A stretch of 64,000 nt of DNA, from assembly GCF_030816195.1 (NCBI RefSeq), contig NZ_JAUSXS010000001.1:1759501-1823500 (forward strand), written 5' to 3'. Positions 16,644-26,111 of this stretch are shown here, piece by piece. Position numbers and translations under genes: made by a program. The notes below the pieces were generated by a model that had not been told where the DNA came from, did not search any database, and saw nothing but the letters and a program-made list of their open reading frames with translations. This DNA comes from Pseudomonas sp. W4I3. Its GTDB lineage: Bacteria > Pseudomonadota > Gammaproteobacteria > Pseudomonadales > Pseudomonadaceae. Every line of letters starts with the position of its first letter. Within the stretch, counting starts at the first letter, position 1.

Positions 16644-18101
16644 ATGCACTTTGGAAGATGGTTACACAACGGCGCCCTGCTGGTTGGCTTGAGCTTTCTG
16701 CTGGGCGGCTGCGCCAGCGTTTCACCCACCTCTACCCCTGCGACGCTCGACAAGGTGCTGGCGGATCCTGCGTTGCACGGTGCCAGCGTCTCGCTGATGG
16801 TGCGCGACGCCCGCAGCGGCAGCACGCTCTACCAGCACAACCCAGGCACGCGCCTGGTGCCGGCGTCCAACCTCAAGCTGCTGACCACCGCGGCGGCCAT
16901 GGATGTGCTGGGCCCGCAATACCGCTTCGCCACGCAACTGTTGAGCGACGGCATCCGTCAGGGCGATCGACTGACCGGTAATCTGTACCTGCGCGGCCTG
17001 GGCGACCCGACCATCCAGTACGCCGACTATCAAGCGCTGGCCGCGCAATTGGCCAGCCAGGGCGTGCGCCAGGTGCAGGGCGACCTGGTGTTCGACGACA
17101 CCTGGTTCGACGCCGAACGCCTGGGTGTCGATTGGTCCCACGACGATGAAACCACCTACTACGGTGCGCAGATCTCCGCGCTGACGGTGTCGCCCAATAC
17201 AGATTTTGACGCAGGCAGCGTGCGGGTCACCGCCAAGGCGTCGGTGCGGGCGGGGTTGCCGGTGAGCGTCGACCTGTTCCCGCCCAGCGATTACCTGCAA
17301 TTGAGTAATCATGCCGTCAGTGGGCCGGGCAACAGTTATGGGATCAACCGCCGGCATGGCACCAACCTGTTGCAGCTCAGTGGCGCTGTTGCGCCCGGCA
17401 AGCAGAGCGAGCAACTGGTGAGCGTATGGGAGCCGACGCAATGGGTGGCCAATCTGTTTGAACAGGCGCTGGCGCAGCAGGGCATCCGGGTGCAGGGCCG
17501 TCGCGTGATGGGCGGGGCTAGCCCTGCCACGGCGACGCTGCTGGCCGAGCACCGTTCGGCGCCCTTGCAGGAGTTGATCACGCCGCTGCTCAAGCTTTCC
17601 AACAACGCCATGTCCGAAGCCTTGCTAAAGGCCATGGGCCGGCAGACCGCCAATAGCGGCACGGCGGCAACGGGTGCCGTGGCGGTGGCGGGGTTCCTCA
17701 AGCGTCAGGGCCTGGATGCGGTGACGCTGAGCCAGGTAGACGGTTCCGGCCTGTCGCGCCGCAACCTGGTGTCGACGCAAACCCTCACCGACCTGCTGCT
17801 CGCCGCGAGCAAGCAACCGTGGTTCAACGCTTGGTACAACGCATTGCCGATTGCCGGCAACAGCGACCGCATGAGCGGTGGCAGCTTGCGTTATCGCCTG
17901 CGCGGCACGCCGGCGCAAAACAATCTGCACGCCAAAACCGGCTCGATGAGCGGCGTGTCGTCCTTGAGCGGTTATGTCACCGATGCCCACGGGCGCCGGT
18001 TGGCATTTTCCATGGTGACCAACAACTACGTGGTCGCCGGCGCGCAGATCAAGGCCCTGGAGAACCGGGTGGCGGTGGCCCTGTCACGTTGGGACGACTG
18101 A
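16644..18101 (+). CDS. dacB: D-alanyl-D-alanine carboxypeptidase/endopeptidase, PBP4 type
   Basis: Peptidase S13 penicillin-binding protein that trims peptidoglycan side chains and cross-links, 485 aa. The N-terminus carries a lipobox (LLGGCAS, Cys about residue 24), so it is probably a lipoprotein rather than a freely secreted enzyme. Active-site motifs are in order: SxxK in PASNLKLLTTAAAM, SxN in LSNNAMSEALL, KTG in HAKTGSMSGVSSLSGY. The inserted domain between the first two motifs is typical of PBP4. It stands alone between a REP element and the convergent hmgR gene. Confidence 0.92.
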   Translation: MHFGRWLHNGALLVGLSFLLGGCASVSPTSTPATLDKVLADPALHGASVSLMVRDARSGSTLYQHNPGTRLVPASNLKLLTTAAAMDVLGPQYRFATQLLSDGIRQGDRLTGNLYLRGLGDPTIQYADYQALAAQLASQGVRQVQGDLVFDDTWFDAERLGVDWSHDDETTYYGAQISALTVSPNTDFDAGSVRVTAKASVRAGLPVSVDLFPPSDYLQLSNHAVSGPGNSYGINRRHGTNLLQLSGAVAPGKQSEQLVSVWEPTQWVANLFEQALAQQGIRVQGRRVMGGASPATATLLAEHRSAPLQELITPLLKLSNNAMSEALLKAMGRQTANSGTAATGAVAVAGFLKRQGLDAVTLSQVDGSGLSRRNLVSTQTLTDLLLAASKQPWFNAWYNALPIAGNSDRMSGGSLRYRLRGTPAQNNLHAKTGSMSGVSSLSGYVTDAHGRRLAFSMVTNNYVVAGAQIKALENRVAVALSRWDD

Positions 18102-18102
18102 T

Positions 18103-18882
18103 TCAGGGCTGATAGCCCATGCGCCAACTCACGGCCTTGGTCGCCGCCAGCAATCGCTGCGCCGCCGGGCCGTCTTCATCGGCATGGAACAACGAGGTGG
18201 GGCCGACTACGGTCATCACCGCCGCCACGTGCCCGATGGCGTTGAACACCGGCGCCGACAACGCATCCACCCCCGGCATCAGCAAGCCATGCACGAAGTG
18301 CAGGCCTCGGCGGCGGATCTGTTCGCAGACAGTGACGTAGGCAGCGTCATCCGCCAGGCTGTGGGCCAGGCCCGCTTGAATCTCACGCTCGCGCAGTTCC
18401 ACGGTTTCCCGCGTGGGCAGGTAGGCGCTGAACACCAGCCCGGTGGAAGAGCTGAGCAGTGGTAACACCGAGCCTAGCTGGGTCACCACCGTCACGGCGC
18501 GCACCGCCGGTTCGATCTGCACCACGGTCGCCCCCTGGTTGCCCCATACCGCCAGGAAGCAGGTTTCATTCAGTTCATCGCGCAGCTCCGCCAGGGGCAT
18601 CGCGCCCACCTTCAACACATCCATGCTGCCCAGCGCGGCCAGGCCCACGCGCAAGGCTTCGCGGCCCAAGCCGTAATGGTTGGTGGCGGCGTTCTGTTCG
18701 GCAAAACCCGACGCGATCAGCGCCTGCAGATAGCGGTGGACCTTGCTCGCCGGCATCTGCACATGCTCGGCCAGGCGCGACAGCGACGTGGCCGGCGACA
18801 GTTCTGCCAGGGCCTTGAGAATGTCGGTGCCTACTTCGGCCGAGCGGACTTTCTGTTTGCCGGTGTCGCGGGGCTTTTCCAT
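18103..18882 (-). CDS. hmgR: IclR-family repressor of homogentisate catabolism (HmgR-like)
   Basis: Regulator of 259 aa from ATG 18882 (MEKPRDTGKQKVRSAEVG). The N-terminal IclR HTH (about 15-80) includes LSRLAEHVQMPASKVHRYLQALIASGFA. The effector domain (about 90-255) has the cysteine-containing ETCFLAVWGNQGATVVQIE. It is transcribed away from hmgA. In P. putida HmgR represses hmgABC and releases DNA on binding homogentisate; orientation and neighbours are the same here, so the assignment is well supported by context. Confidence 0.88.
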   Translation of the reverse strand: MEKPRDTGKQKVRSAEVGTDILKALAELSPATSLSRLAEHVQMPASKVHRYLQALIASGFAEQNAATNHYGLGREALRVGLAALGSMDVLKVGAMPLAELRDELNETCFLAVWGNQGATVVQIEPAVRAVTVVTQLGSVLPLLSSSTGLVFSAYLPTRETVELREREIQAGLAHSLADDAAYVTVCEQIRRRGLHFVHGLLMPGVDALSAPVFNAIGHVAAVMTVVGPTSLFHADEDGPAAQRLLAATKAVSWRMGYQP

Positions 18883-18946
18883 GGGGGAGCGGGAATCCGA
18901 GAGATGAGTGGGCGTCTTTATAGCTTGACGGTCGATAGTGATCAAA

Positions 18947-18961
18947 TTACGTTATGCGTAA
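18947..18961. promoter_or_regulatory. Putative HmgR operator between hmgR and hmgA
   Basis: Palindrome TTACG-TTATG-CGTAA, followed ten bases later by a further ATTACG half site. A TTGACG (18925-18930) lies at -35 distance, so the operator would overlap the -10 region of hmgA. IclR repressors typically bind such sites. Confidence 0.6.
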
Positions 18962-19001
18962 CTGGATTACGATAAAAACAACTTCCGTCTGAGGATGATC
19001 C

Positions 19002-20285
19002 ATGGACCTCGAATACCAATCGGGCTTTGGCAATGAATTCGCCAGCGAAGCCCTGCCTGGCGCGTTGCCCGTCGGCCAGAATTCCCCGCAAAAAGCGCCT
19101 TACGGCCTCTACACCGAACTGTTCTCCGGCACGGCCTTCACCATGGCTCGCAGCGAAGCCCGGCGCACCTGGCTGTACCGCATCCAGCCGTCGGCCAATC
19201 ACCCGGCGTTCATCAAGTTGCAGAGGCAATTGGCAGGCGGGCCGCTGGGCGCCGTGACGCCCAATCGCCTGCGCTGGAACCCGCTGGACATGCCCAGCGA
19301 GCCCACCGACTTTATCGACGGGCTGGTACGCACGGTGGCCAATTCAGGCGCGGAAAACCCTTCCGGTATCAGCATCTACAACTACCGCGCCAACCGTTCG
19401 ATGGAGCGGGTGTTCTTCAACGCCGATGGCGAACTGTTGATCGTGCCCGAGCAAGGCCGCCTGCGCATCGCAACGGAATTGGGCGTGCTTGAGGTCGAGC
19501 CGCTGGAAATCGTCGTGCTGCCACGCGGGCTCAAGTTCCGTGTCGAACTGCTCGATGCTCAGGCGCGCGGTTATGTCGCCGAGAACCACGGCGCGCCGCT
19601 GCGCCTGCCGGACCTAGGGCCCATCGGCAGCAACGGCCTGGCCAACCCGCGCGACTTTCTCAGCCCGGTCGCCCACTACGAAGACCTCAAGCAACCGACC
19701 ACGCTGGTGCAGAAATTCCTCGGCGAGCTATGGGCTTGCGAGCTCGACCATTCGCCGCTCAACGTGGTCGCCTGGCACGGCAACAACGTGCCGTACAAAT
19801 ACGACCTGCGCCGCTTCAACACCATCGGCACGGTGAGTTTCGATCACCCGGACCCGTCGATTTTCACCGTATTGACCTCGCCTACCAGCGTGCATGGCCT
19901 GGCCAACCTCGATTTCGTGATATTCCCGCCACGCTGGATGGTGGCCGAGAACACCTTCCGGCCGCCGTGGTTCCACCGCAACCTGATGAACGAATACATG
20001 GGCCTGATCCAGGGTGCCTACGACGCCAAGGCCGAGGGCTTCGTGCCCGGCGGCGCGTCGCTGCACAGCTGCATGAGCGCCCACGGGCCCGACGGCGAGA
20101 CCTGTACCAAAGCGATCAACGCAGAGCTTGCGCCGCACAAGATCGATAACACCATGGCGTTCATGTTCGAAACCAGCCAGGTGCTGCGCCCCACCCAGTT
20201 CGCCCTGCAATGCCCGCAACTGCAACCCGCTTATGACGCGTGCTGGGCTTCACTGCCCGCCACCTTCAACCCGAATCGGAGATAA
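19002..20285 (+). CDS. hmgA: Homogentisate 1,2-dioxygenase
   Basis: Fe(II) ring-cleavage enzyme of tyrosine/phenylalanine catabolism; converts homogentisate to maleylacetoacetate. 427 aa, the usual length. The opening [28 protein letters not shown] is diagnostic. Iron-ligand regions are visible in [16 protein letters not shown] (His and Glu) and [12 protein letters not shown] (His). It starts 40 bases after the putative HmgR site, and fahA follows 3 bases after its stop. Confidence 0.97.
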   Translation: MDLEYQSGFGNEFASEALPGALPVGQNSPQKAPYGLYTELFSGTAFTMARSEARRTWLYRIQPSANHPAFIKLQRQLAGGPLGAVTPNRLRWNPLDMPSEPTDFIDGLVRTVANSGAENPSGISIYNYRANRSMERVFFNADGELLIVPEQGRLRIATELGVLEVEPLEIVVLPRGLKFRVELLDAQARGYVAENHGAPLRLPDLGPIGSNGLANPRDFLSPVAHYEDLKQPTTLVQKFLGELWACELDHSPLNVVAWHGNNVPYKYDLRRFNTIGTVSFDHPDPSIFTVLTSPTSVHGLANLDFVIFPPRWMVAENTFRPPWFHRNLMNEYMGLIQGAYDAKAEGFVPGGASLHSCMSAHGPDGETCTKAINAELAPHKIDNTMAFMFETSQVLRPTQFALQCPQLQPAYDACWASLPATFNPNRR

Positions 20286-20288
20286 CCC

Positions 20289-21575
20289 ATGACGCAACCC
20301 ACACAGACCCGCAGCTGGGTAACCTCCGCCAACGGTCACGCGGATTTCCCGCTGCAGAACCTGCCGCTGGGGGTGTTCAGCATCAACGGCTCGGCACCGC
20401 GCAGTGGCGTGGCGATTGGCGACGCGATCCTCGACCTGCACGCCGCGCTGGATGAATTTGACGGTGAAGCCCGGCGTGCCGTTGAGGCAACTGCTGGCGG
20501 CCAGCTGAACGCATTTTTCGAACTCGGCCGTGGCCCACGCGTGGCCTTGCGCGAGCGCCTGCTGGAACTGCTTGCCGAAGGCAGCAAGCTGAAGACCCGC
20601 GAGGCGCAAGTGCTGCACCGTGCCGCTGATTGCCAGATGCACCTGCCCGCCAAGATCAACGATTACACCGACTTCTATGTCGGCATCGAACACGCACAGA
20701 ACGTCGGCAAATTGTTCCGCCCCGACAACCCCCTGTTGCCCAACTACAAGTACGTGCCGATTGGTTATCACGGCCGCGCCTCGACCATCCGCCCATCGGG
20801 CACCGAGGTGCGTCGCCCCAAAGGGCAGACCTTGCCCGCCGGCCAGACCGAGCCGACCTTCGGCCCCTGCGCCCGCCTGGACTATGAGCTGGAACTGGGC
20901 ATCTGGATCGGCCAGGGCAATGCCATGTGCGACGCGATTGCCATCAGCGATGCAGCCGAGCACATCGCCGGTTTCTGCCTGCTAAACGATTGGTCGGCAC
21001 GCGATATCCAGGCCTGGGAATACCAGCCGCTGGGGCCGTTTCTGTCCAAGAGCTTCATCACCAGCATCTCGCCCTGGGTGGTGACGGCCGAAGCGCTGGA
21101 ACCGTTCCGCAAGGCGCAACCGGCGCGGCCCGAAGGTGATCCGCAGCCGTTGCCGTACCTGCTGGACCCTCGCGATCAGAAGGCGGGCGCCTTCGATATC
21201 GAACTGGAAGTGCTGCTGACCACCGCCGCGATGCGTGAACAGAACCTGCCGGCCCATCGCCTGACCTTGAGCAACACCGAGCATATGTACTGGACCGTGG
21301 CGCAAATGGTTGCCCACCACAGCGTCAACGGTTGCCAGTTGCAGGCTGGCGATCTGTTTGGTTCGGGCACCCTGTCGGGGCCGCAGCCGGGACAGTTCGG
21401 CAGCCTGCTGGAAATCACCGAGGGCGGTAAAAAGCCGATTGAGCTGGCGTCCGGCGAGGTGCGCAAGTTCCTTGAAGACGGTGACGAAATCATCCTGCGC
21501 GCGCGTTGCAACCGCGAAGGCTTTGCCTCCATCGGCTTCGGTGAATGCCGCGGCACCGTAGTCGCTGCACGCTGA
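20289..21575 (+). CDS. fahA: Fumarylacetoacetase
   Basis: Last step of the homogentisate pathway: hydrolyses fumarylacetoacetate to fumarate and acetoacetate. 428 aa. Metal-binding and active-site stretches are DYTDFYVGIEHAQNVGKLFR, LDYELELGIWIGQG, LNDWSARDIQAWEYQPLGPFLSKSF and GDLFGSGTLSGP. An N-terminal SH3-like domain of about 115 residues precedes the FAH fold. It is the second gene of the hmg operon. Confidence 0.96.
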   Translation: MTQPTQTRSWVTSANGHADFPLQNLPLGVFSINGSAPRSGVAIGDAILDLHAALDEFDGEARRAVEATAGGQLNAFFELGRGPRVALRERLLELLAEGSKLKTREAQVLHRAADCQMHLPAKINDYTDFYVGIEHAQNVGKLFRPDNPLLPNYKYVPIGYHGRASTIRPSGTEVRRPKGQTLPAGQTEPTFGPCARLDYELELGIWIGQGNAMCDAIAISDAAEHIAGFCLLNDWSARDIQAWEYQPLGPFLSKSFITSISPWVVTAEALEPFRKAQPARPEGDPQPLPYLLDPRDQKAGAFDIELEVLLTTAAMREQNLPAHRLTLSNTEHMYWTVAQMVAHHSVNGCQLQAGDLFGSGTLSGPQPGQFGSLLEITEGGKKPIELASGEVRKFLEDGDEIILRARCNREGFASIGFGECRGTVVAAR

Positions 21576-21587
21576 GAGGGCAGGGTG

Positions 21588-22223
21588 ATGGAACTCTATA
21601 CTTACTACCGTTCCACTGCGTCGTACCGGGTACGGATCGCTCTGGCGCTCAAGGGCCTGGATTTCACGGCGGTGCCGGTCAATCTGCTGGTACCGGCGGG
21701 TGGCGCCAATCGCCAGCCCGAGTACCTGGCGATCAACCCGCAAGGGCGCGTGCCGGCCTTGCGCACCGATGACGGCGAGTTGTTGATCCAGTCATTGCCG
21801 ATCATCGAATACCTGGACGAACGTTATCCACAGGTACCGCTGCTTTCCACGGACCTTGCCGCCCGAGCCCACGAGCGCGCCGTGGCGTCGATCATTGCCT
21901 GCGACATTCACCCGTTGCACAACTCCAGCACCCAGAACCTGCTGCGCCAGTGGGGGCACAACGAGGAGCAGTTGCTGGAGTGGATCGGGCACTGGATCAG
22001 CCAGGGCCTTGGCGCGGTGGAGCAGTTGATCGGCAATCAAGGGTATTGCTTTGGCGAACAGCCGGGGCTTGCCGACGTGTTTCTGATTCCGCAGCTTTAC
22101 GCGGCAGAGCGTTTCAAGGTGTCGCTGGCGGCGTACCCGCGTATCGCCAGGGTCGCGGCACTGGCGGCGCAGCATCCGGCGTTTCTACAGGCGCACCCTG
22201 CCAATCAACCGGATACCCCCTGA
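21588..22223 (+). CDS. maiA: Maleylacetoacetate isomerase (zeta-class GST)
   Basis: Glutathione-dependent cis-trans isomerisation of maleylacetoacetate to fumarylacetoacetate. 211 aa from ATG 21588; a GTG just before it is also possible. The zeta-class signature TYYRSTASYRVRIALALKGLDF with the catalytic serine is at the N-terminus, followed by NPQGRVPALRTDDGELLIQSLPIIEYLDE. Third gene of the hmg operon, 12 bases after fahA. A REP element separates it from the transporter gene. Confidence 0.95.
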   Translation: MELYTYYRSTASYRVRIALALKGLDFTAVPVNLLVPAGGANRQPEYLAINPQGRVPALRTDDGELLIQSLPIIEYLDERYPQVPLLSTDLAARAHERAVASIIACDIHPLHNSSTQNLLRQWGHNEEQLLEWIGHWISQGLGAVEQLIGNQGYCFGEQPGLADVFLIPQLYAAERFKVSLAAYPRIARVAALAAQHPAFLQAHPANQPDTP

Positions 22224-22237
22224 AACACTCAAATCCA

Positions 22238-22325
22238 TGTGGGAGGGGGCTTGCTCCCGATAGCGGTGTGTCAGCTATGAATGTGTCGACTGCCACACCG
22301 CATCGGGAGCAAGCCCCCTCCCACA
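22238..22325. repeat. Family-A REP pair (REPIN)
   Basis: Inverted pair TGTGGGAGGGGGCTTGC...GCAAGCCCCCTCCCACA with short unique centre, between maiA and the MFS gene. It may attenuate readthrough into the transporter. Confidence 0.88.
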
Positions 22326-22369
22326 GTTGATGTGTGTCGGCCAATAAAAATAATTAAAGGTACCTTGCG

Positions 22370-23731
22370 ATGCACAACCAGATTGCCAGCTTTCGCGCGG
22401 CACTCGACGCCCGTCCGGTGTCGCGCTATCAGTGGTTGATCCTTCTGCTGCTGGCCTTGCTGCTAGTGACCGACGGCTACGACGCCCAGGTGCTGGGCTA
22501 TGTGGTGCCGGCGCTGGCCAAGGACTGGGGCCTGGAAAAAGCCGCGTTCGGCCCGGTGTTCAGTGCCAACCTGCTCGGTCTTACCTTCGGCTCGCTGCTG
22601 GTGACGCCGCTGGCGGACCGGTTCGGCGTGCGCCGCATCCTGCTGGGCTGTGTGCTGATCTACGCCAGCCTCACGGTGTTGATGGTGTTCGCCAACTCCC
22701 TGACGACGCTGATGGCCGCGCGCTTTATCTGCGGCATCGGCATGGGCGGCGCGATGCCCAGCGCCATGGCGCTGATGTCGGAATATTCACCGCCGCGCCT
22801 GCGCACCTTGATGGTGACCCTGGCCGCGTGTGGCTTCTCGTTCGGTGGGGCGGCCGGCGGGTTTGTGGCGGCGGGGTTTATCGACGGGTTTGGCTGGCAG
22901 GCGGTGTTCCTCGCGGGCGGTGTAACGCCGCTGCTGTTGTTTCCCTTCCTTTTGTGGCTGTTGCCGGAATCCCTGCCTCGCTTGCTGCGCGATGCACCGC
23001 CCTATGCGCGGTTGCACAAGGTCACGGCGCGCATGCTGCCCGATTGGCGGGCGCCCCTGGCGAGCGAGGCGCAAAATCGCCAGGAGCAGGGCAGCCAACT
23101 GACGGTGGTGGAGCTGTTCCGTCATGGCTATGCCCGCCCGACGGTGCTGATCTGGGCGACGTTTTTTGTCAGCCTGATCCTGCTGTACTTCATGATCAGT
23201 TGGCTGCCGTCGCTGTTGCTCGAAAGCGGGCTGGCGCTGAACGAGGCCAACCTGGTGACCTCGATGTTCCTGTTCGCCGGCACGTTGGGCGCCATCGCGA
23301 TGGCCTGGTTCGCCGACCGGCTCAAAAGCAAAGTGCGCCTCTTATCCGCCGTGCTGGCTGCCGCGGCGGTGTGCACGGTGCTGCTGGGCCTGAATCACGA
23401 CAATCCGCGTTATCTGGTGGCCTGCGTGTTCGCCGCCGGGTTCTGCATCATCGGTGGGCAACTGACCCTCAATGCGTTCGCCAGTAATTTCTACCCGGCA
23501 CACGTGCGCGCCACCGGTACGGGCTGGGCATTGGGGGTGGGACGATTTGGTTCGATTCTGGGGCCGTTGCTGGGCAGCATGCTGCTGGCGATGCACATTC
23601 CGGTGCAGCAGATTTTCTTCTTCTGTGCGATTCCGGCGGTGATCGCGGCGCTGTTGATTATCCAGGTGCGTTCGCCCAGCGCGAGCGCACCCACCAGCTC
23701 TGTGCAGGGCGACACCCTCAAGGCGCCCTAA
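22370..23731 (+). CDS. MFS transporter, aromatic acid:H+ symporter (AAHS) family
   Basis: 453-aa inner-membrane carrier with 12 predicted segments. The family signature DGYDAQVLGYVVPALAKDWG sits in TM1 and GLTFGSLLVTPLADRFGVRR in the TM2-3 loop, as in PcaK, MhpT and GenK. Placed downstream of hmgA-fahA-maiA, it most likely imports homogentisate, 4-hydroxyphenylacetate-like or related aromatic acids; the substrate is inferred from context. Its stop overlaps the stop of the convergent SirB1-type gene by 3 bases. Confidence 0.88.
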   Translation: MHNQIASFRAALDARPVSRYQWLILLLLALLLVTDGYDAQVLGYVVPALAKDWGLEKAAFGPVFSANLLGLTFGSLLVTPLADRFGVRRILLGCVLIYASLTVLMVFANSLTTLMAARFICGIGMGGAMPSAMALMSEYSPPRLRTLMVTLAACGFSFGGAAGGFVAAGFIDGFGWQAVFLAGGVTPLLLFPFLLWLLPESLPRLLRDAPPYARLHKVTARMLPDWRAPLASEAQNRQEQGSQLTVVELFRHGYARPTVLIWATFFVSLILLYFMISWLPSLLLESGLALNEANLVTSMFLFAGTLGAIAMAWFADRLKSKVRLLSAVLAAAAVCTVLLGLNHDNPRYLVACVFAAGFCIIGGQLTLNAFASNFYPAHVRATGTGWALGVGRFGSILGPLLGSMLLAMHIPVQQIFFFCAIPAVIAALLIIQVRSPSASAPTSSVQGDTLKAP

Positions 23732-24531
23732 TGCACCACTGCATTGGGAGGCAGGTGCCCCAGCCGCTCGGTCAGGCGCAGGCGCTGGATCGGGTCTTCG
23801 CTGAGCATCAATGCGTGTTCCAAGTCGAAACGCTCGGCGCTGGGGCAGTCCAGGCGTTGATACAGGCTGGCCCGCGCCAGGTAGTCGGCGGCGCTGGCAT
23901 TGCCCAGTTCGAGCACGCGCTCGGCATCTATCAGGGCGGCCAGCGGTTCGTCGTTGGCGAGGTACAGCTGGCGCAGGTTACGTGACAGCCGTTGCAGGAT
24001 CGCGCGGGGCTCGGCGCTGTGCAGGTGCTCGGCCTGCAGTTTGAGATTGGCCCCGTACTGGCGGTGCAGCAGCTCGCGACAGTCGTTGGGGTACAGGCGC
24101 CGACCGCCGCACGGGTCCAGCAGGTGATCGGCACCCGGGACCCGCAACAGGAAGTGGCCAGGGAAATTCACGCCGACCATGGGGATTTCCAAGCGCCGCG
24201 CCAGCTCCAGCGCGATCAGGCCCATGGCCAGGGGTTGCCCGCGTTTACGTTGCAACACCTTGTCCAGCAATGCGGCGGCGGGGCGTAGCGGGGTGAAATC
24301 ATCCTGGGCGAACCCCAGGTCGTTCATGCATCGCAGCAGCGGCTGACCCAATTCATCGGCCGGTAGCAGCGGCATGCCCAGGCTGATCTGTTGTTGCAGC
24401 GCGCCGAACGCCTGCAGGATGAGCGGTGGCTGCACGGCAGCGTCATGCTCGGCCGCAATCCAGAGCGCGGCTTCAAACAGCGCTGGGGGCGAGCGGTCCA
24501 GGCAGGCGAAAAAGGCTTGGCGGGGCTTCAT
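23728..24531 (-). CDS. SirB1-family protein (transglutaminase-like with TPR-like tail)
   Basis: 267-aa cytosolic protein. The central SirB1 region is clear: LDKVLQRKRGQPLAMGLIALELARRLEIPMVGVNFPGHFLLRV, the transglutaminase-like core. A helical tail follows (LYLANDEPLAALIDAERVLELGNASAADYLARASLYQRL), which resembles TPR repeats. Biochemical role unknown in the family. ATG 24531 is preferred because the upstream in-frame sequence has no protein-like character. Confidence 0.86.
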   Translation of the reverse strand: MKPRQAFFACLDRSPPALFEAALWIAAEHDAAVQPPLILQAFGALQQQISLGMPLLPADELGQPLLRCMNDLGFAQDDFTPLRPAAALLDKVLQRKRGQPLAMGLIALELARRLEIPMVGVNFPGHFLLRVPGADHLLDPCGGRRLYPNDCRELLHRQYGANLKLQAEHLHSAEPRAILQRLSRNLRQLYLANDEPLAALIDAERVLELGNASAADYLARASLYQRLDCPSAERFDLEHALMLSEDPIQRLRLTERLGHLPPNAVVH

Positions 24532-24718
24532 TGCGTTCTCCGGCGGATGCCTCGTTTTAGCCTTGCTGCGAATTTTCGTCCAGCACCTTGAGTAAATATC
24601 CCACGCGCTTATACCGCAGCCCCCGCTTAAATAGCGGTGCTTATTCCAGTGCAATCCAGCAGTCTGCTGCCGTGAGCCTATACTTGGGCCACTACCAGAA
24701 GTGATTCGGGAGCTCTTG

Positions 24719-25738
24719 ATGTTTGCGCTCATGCACAGCACCCGCCTTGAATCGCTGCACCTGAGCGTCGACCCGGTGAGCGGGCTGAAGGCGATCATCG
24801 CCATTCACAACAGCCGCCTCGGCCCGGCTCTGGGCGGCTGCCGCTACCTTGCCTACCCCGACGACGAAAGTGCCGTGGCCGATGCCGCGCGCCTGGCCCA
24901 GGGCATGAGCTACAAGGCCGCGCTGGCGGGCTTGCCGGTGGGAGGCGGCACGGCGGTGATCCTGCGCCCGGCCCATGTGGAAAGCCGCGCCACCCTGTTT
25001 GAAGCCTTCGGTCGCTGTGTGGAACAACTGGGCGGGCGCTACATCACCGCCATCGACAGCGGCACCTCGGTCGCCGACATGGACTGCATCGCCCAGCACA
25101 CCCGCTTCGTCACCAGTACCACCGCCGCCGGCGACCCCGCGCCCCATGCGGCCATGGGCGTGTTCACCGGTATCCGCGCCACCGCCATGGCCCGCCTGGG
25201 CAGCGACAACCTCGAAGGCCTGCGCGTGGCGGTGCAGGGCCTGGGCAACGTCGGCTACGCCCTGGCCGAACAGCTGCATGCGGCGGGCGCCGAACTGCTG
25301 GTCAGCGACATCGACCACGGCAAGGTGCAACTGGCCATGGAACAGCTGGGCGCCCACCCCATCGCCAACGACGCCTTGCTCAGCACCCCGTGCGATATCC
25401 TCGCGCCCTGCGGCGTGGGAGCAGTGTTCAATCGCCAGAGCGTCGGCCAACTGCGCTGCGCCGCCGTGGCCGGTTCCGCCAGCGCACAACTGACCAACCT
25501 GCAAGTGGCCGACCAACTGGAAGGGCGCGGTATCCTCTACGCCCCGGACTACGTGATCAACTCCGGCGGGCTGATCTACGTCGCGCTCAAACACAGCGGC
25601 GCCGAGCTGCCGAGCATCACCGCGCACCTGTCCAACATCGCCAGGCGCCTCACCGAAATCTACGCCCATGCCCAAGCTGAAAAACGCTCCCCGGCCCGGG
25701 TCGCGGACGAGCTTGCCGAACGCCTGCTTTACCAATAG
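24719..25738 (+). CDS. Leu/Val/Glu/Phe dehydrogenase family enzyme (leucine dehydrogenase-like)
   Basis: NAD(P)-dependent oxidative deamination of a branched-chain amino acid is the likely reaction. 339 aa from ATG 24719, with GGGAG upstream; a GTG at 24701 is possible. The substrate domain carries GPALGGCR and the catalytic-lysine region GMSYKAALAGLPVGGGTAV. The Rossmann domain has VAVQGLGNVGYALAEQLH. The ending VINSGGLIYVA is conserved in leucine/valine dehydrogenases. The length fits Leu/Val enzymes (about 340-365 aa), not glutamate dehydrogenases (over 410 aa). Confidence 0.87.
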   Translation: MFALMHSTRLESLHLSVDPVSGLKAIIAIHNSRLGPALGGCRYLAYPDDESAVADAARLAQGMSYKAALAGLPVGGGTAVILRPAHVESRATLFEAFGRCVEQLGGRYITAIDSGTSVADMDCIAQHTRFVTSTTAAGDPAPHAAMGVFTGIRATAMARLGSDNLEGLRVAVQGLGNVGYALAEQLHAAGAELLVSDIDHGKVQLAMEQLGAHPIANDALLSTPCDILAPCGVGAVFNRQSVGQLRCAAVAGSASAQLTNLQVADQLEGRGILYAPDYVINSGGLIYVALKHSGAELPSITAHLSNIARRLTEIYAHAQAEKRSPARVADELAERLLYQ

Positions 25739-25751
25739 CCGGGCATTAAAA

Positions 25752-25778
25752 AGGCCCTGAATCCATGATTCAGGGCCT
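25752..25778. terminator. Hairpin terminator between convergent genes
   Basis: 11-bp perfect stem AGGCCCTGAAT/ATTCAGGGCCT with a 5-nt loop. An A-run (25748-25753) gives a U-tract for the minus-strand transcript; the plus side has a weaker T-rich tail. Serves both the dehydrogenase and the YebG-like gene. Confidence 0.85.
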
Positions 25779-25792
25779 GTTCAATTCGGGCT

Positions 25793-26053
25793 TTATTCCG
25801 CCGCCGCGTTCAGCAACTCGGACAGCGCGTCCGGTTGGCTCTTGAACGCCTTGGCAAATACATCGCGGTTCTTCGCCATGTAGATCCCGGCTTCTTCCAC
25901 CTGCTGCTCACTCAGGGATGGCACGGCTTTTTGCAACACTTCTGCCAGCAACTCAGCGAGTTCAAGCATCTTGTCATGACGGTCAGCTTCGGCTTTATCC
26001 ATGAACAAACGCTCCAGATCTCGGCTGCTGCGGTATACCACTTCGACGGCCAT
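25793..26053 (-). CDS. yebG: YebG-family SOS-inducible protein
   Basis: Small acidic protein of 86 aa starting MAVEVVYRSSRDLERLFMDKAEADRHDKMLELAELLAEVLQ, the same framework as E. coli YebG (MAVEVKY...KKEADAYDKMLDLADVL). YebG is a DNA-damage-inducible protein of unclear biochemical role. A consensus LexA box lies 43 bases upstream of the start, which supports the assignment. Confidence 0.88.
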   Translation of the reverse strand: MAVEVVYRSSRDLERLFMDKAEADRHDKMLELAELLAEVLQKAVPSLSEQQVEEAGIYMAKNRDVFAKAFKSQPDALSELLNAAAE

Positions 26054-26095
26054 TCACCACCTCACATGCCTTCACGATAGTTGTCTTTGCGACTA

Positions 26096-26111
26096 CTGTA
26101 TTTACATACAG
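26096..26111. promoter_or_regulatory. LexA (SOS) box upstream of yebG
   Basis: CTGTATTTACATACAG fits the consensus CTG-N10-CAG with an AT-rich palindromic centre. It is correctly placed for repression of the minus-strand yebG promoter. Confidence 0.88.
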
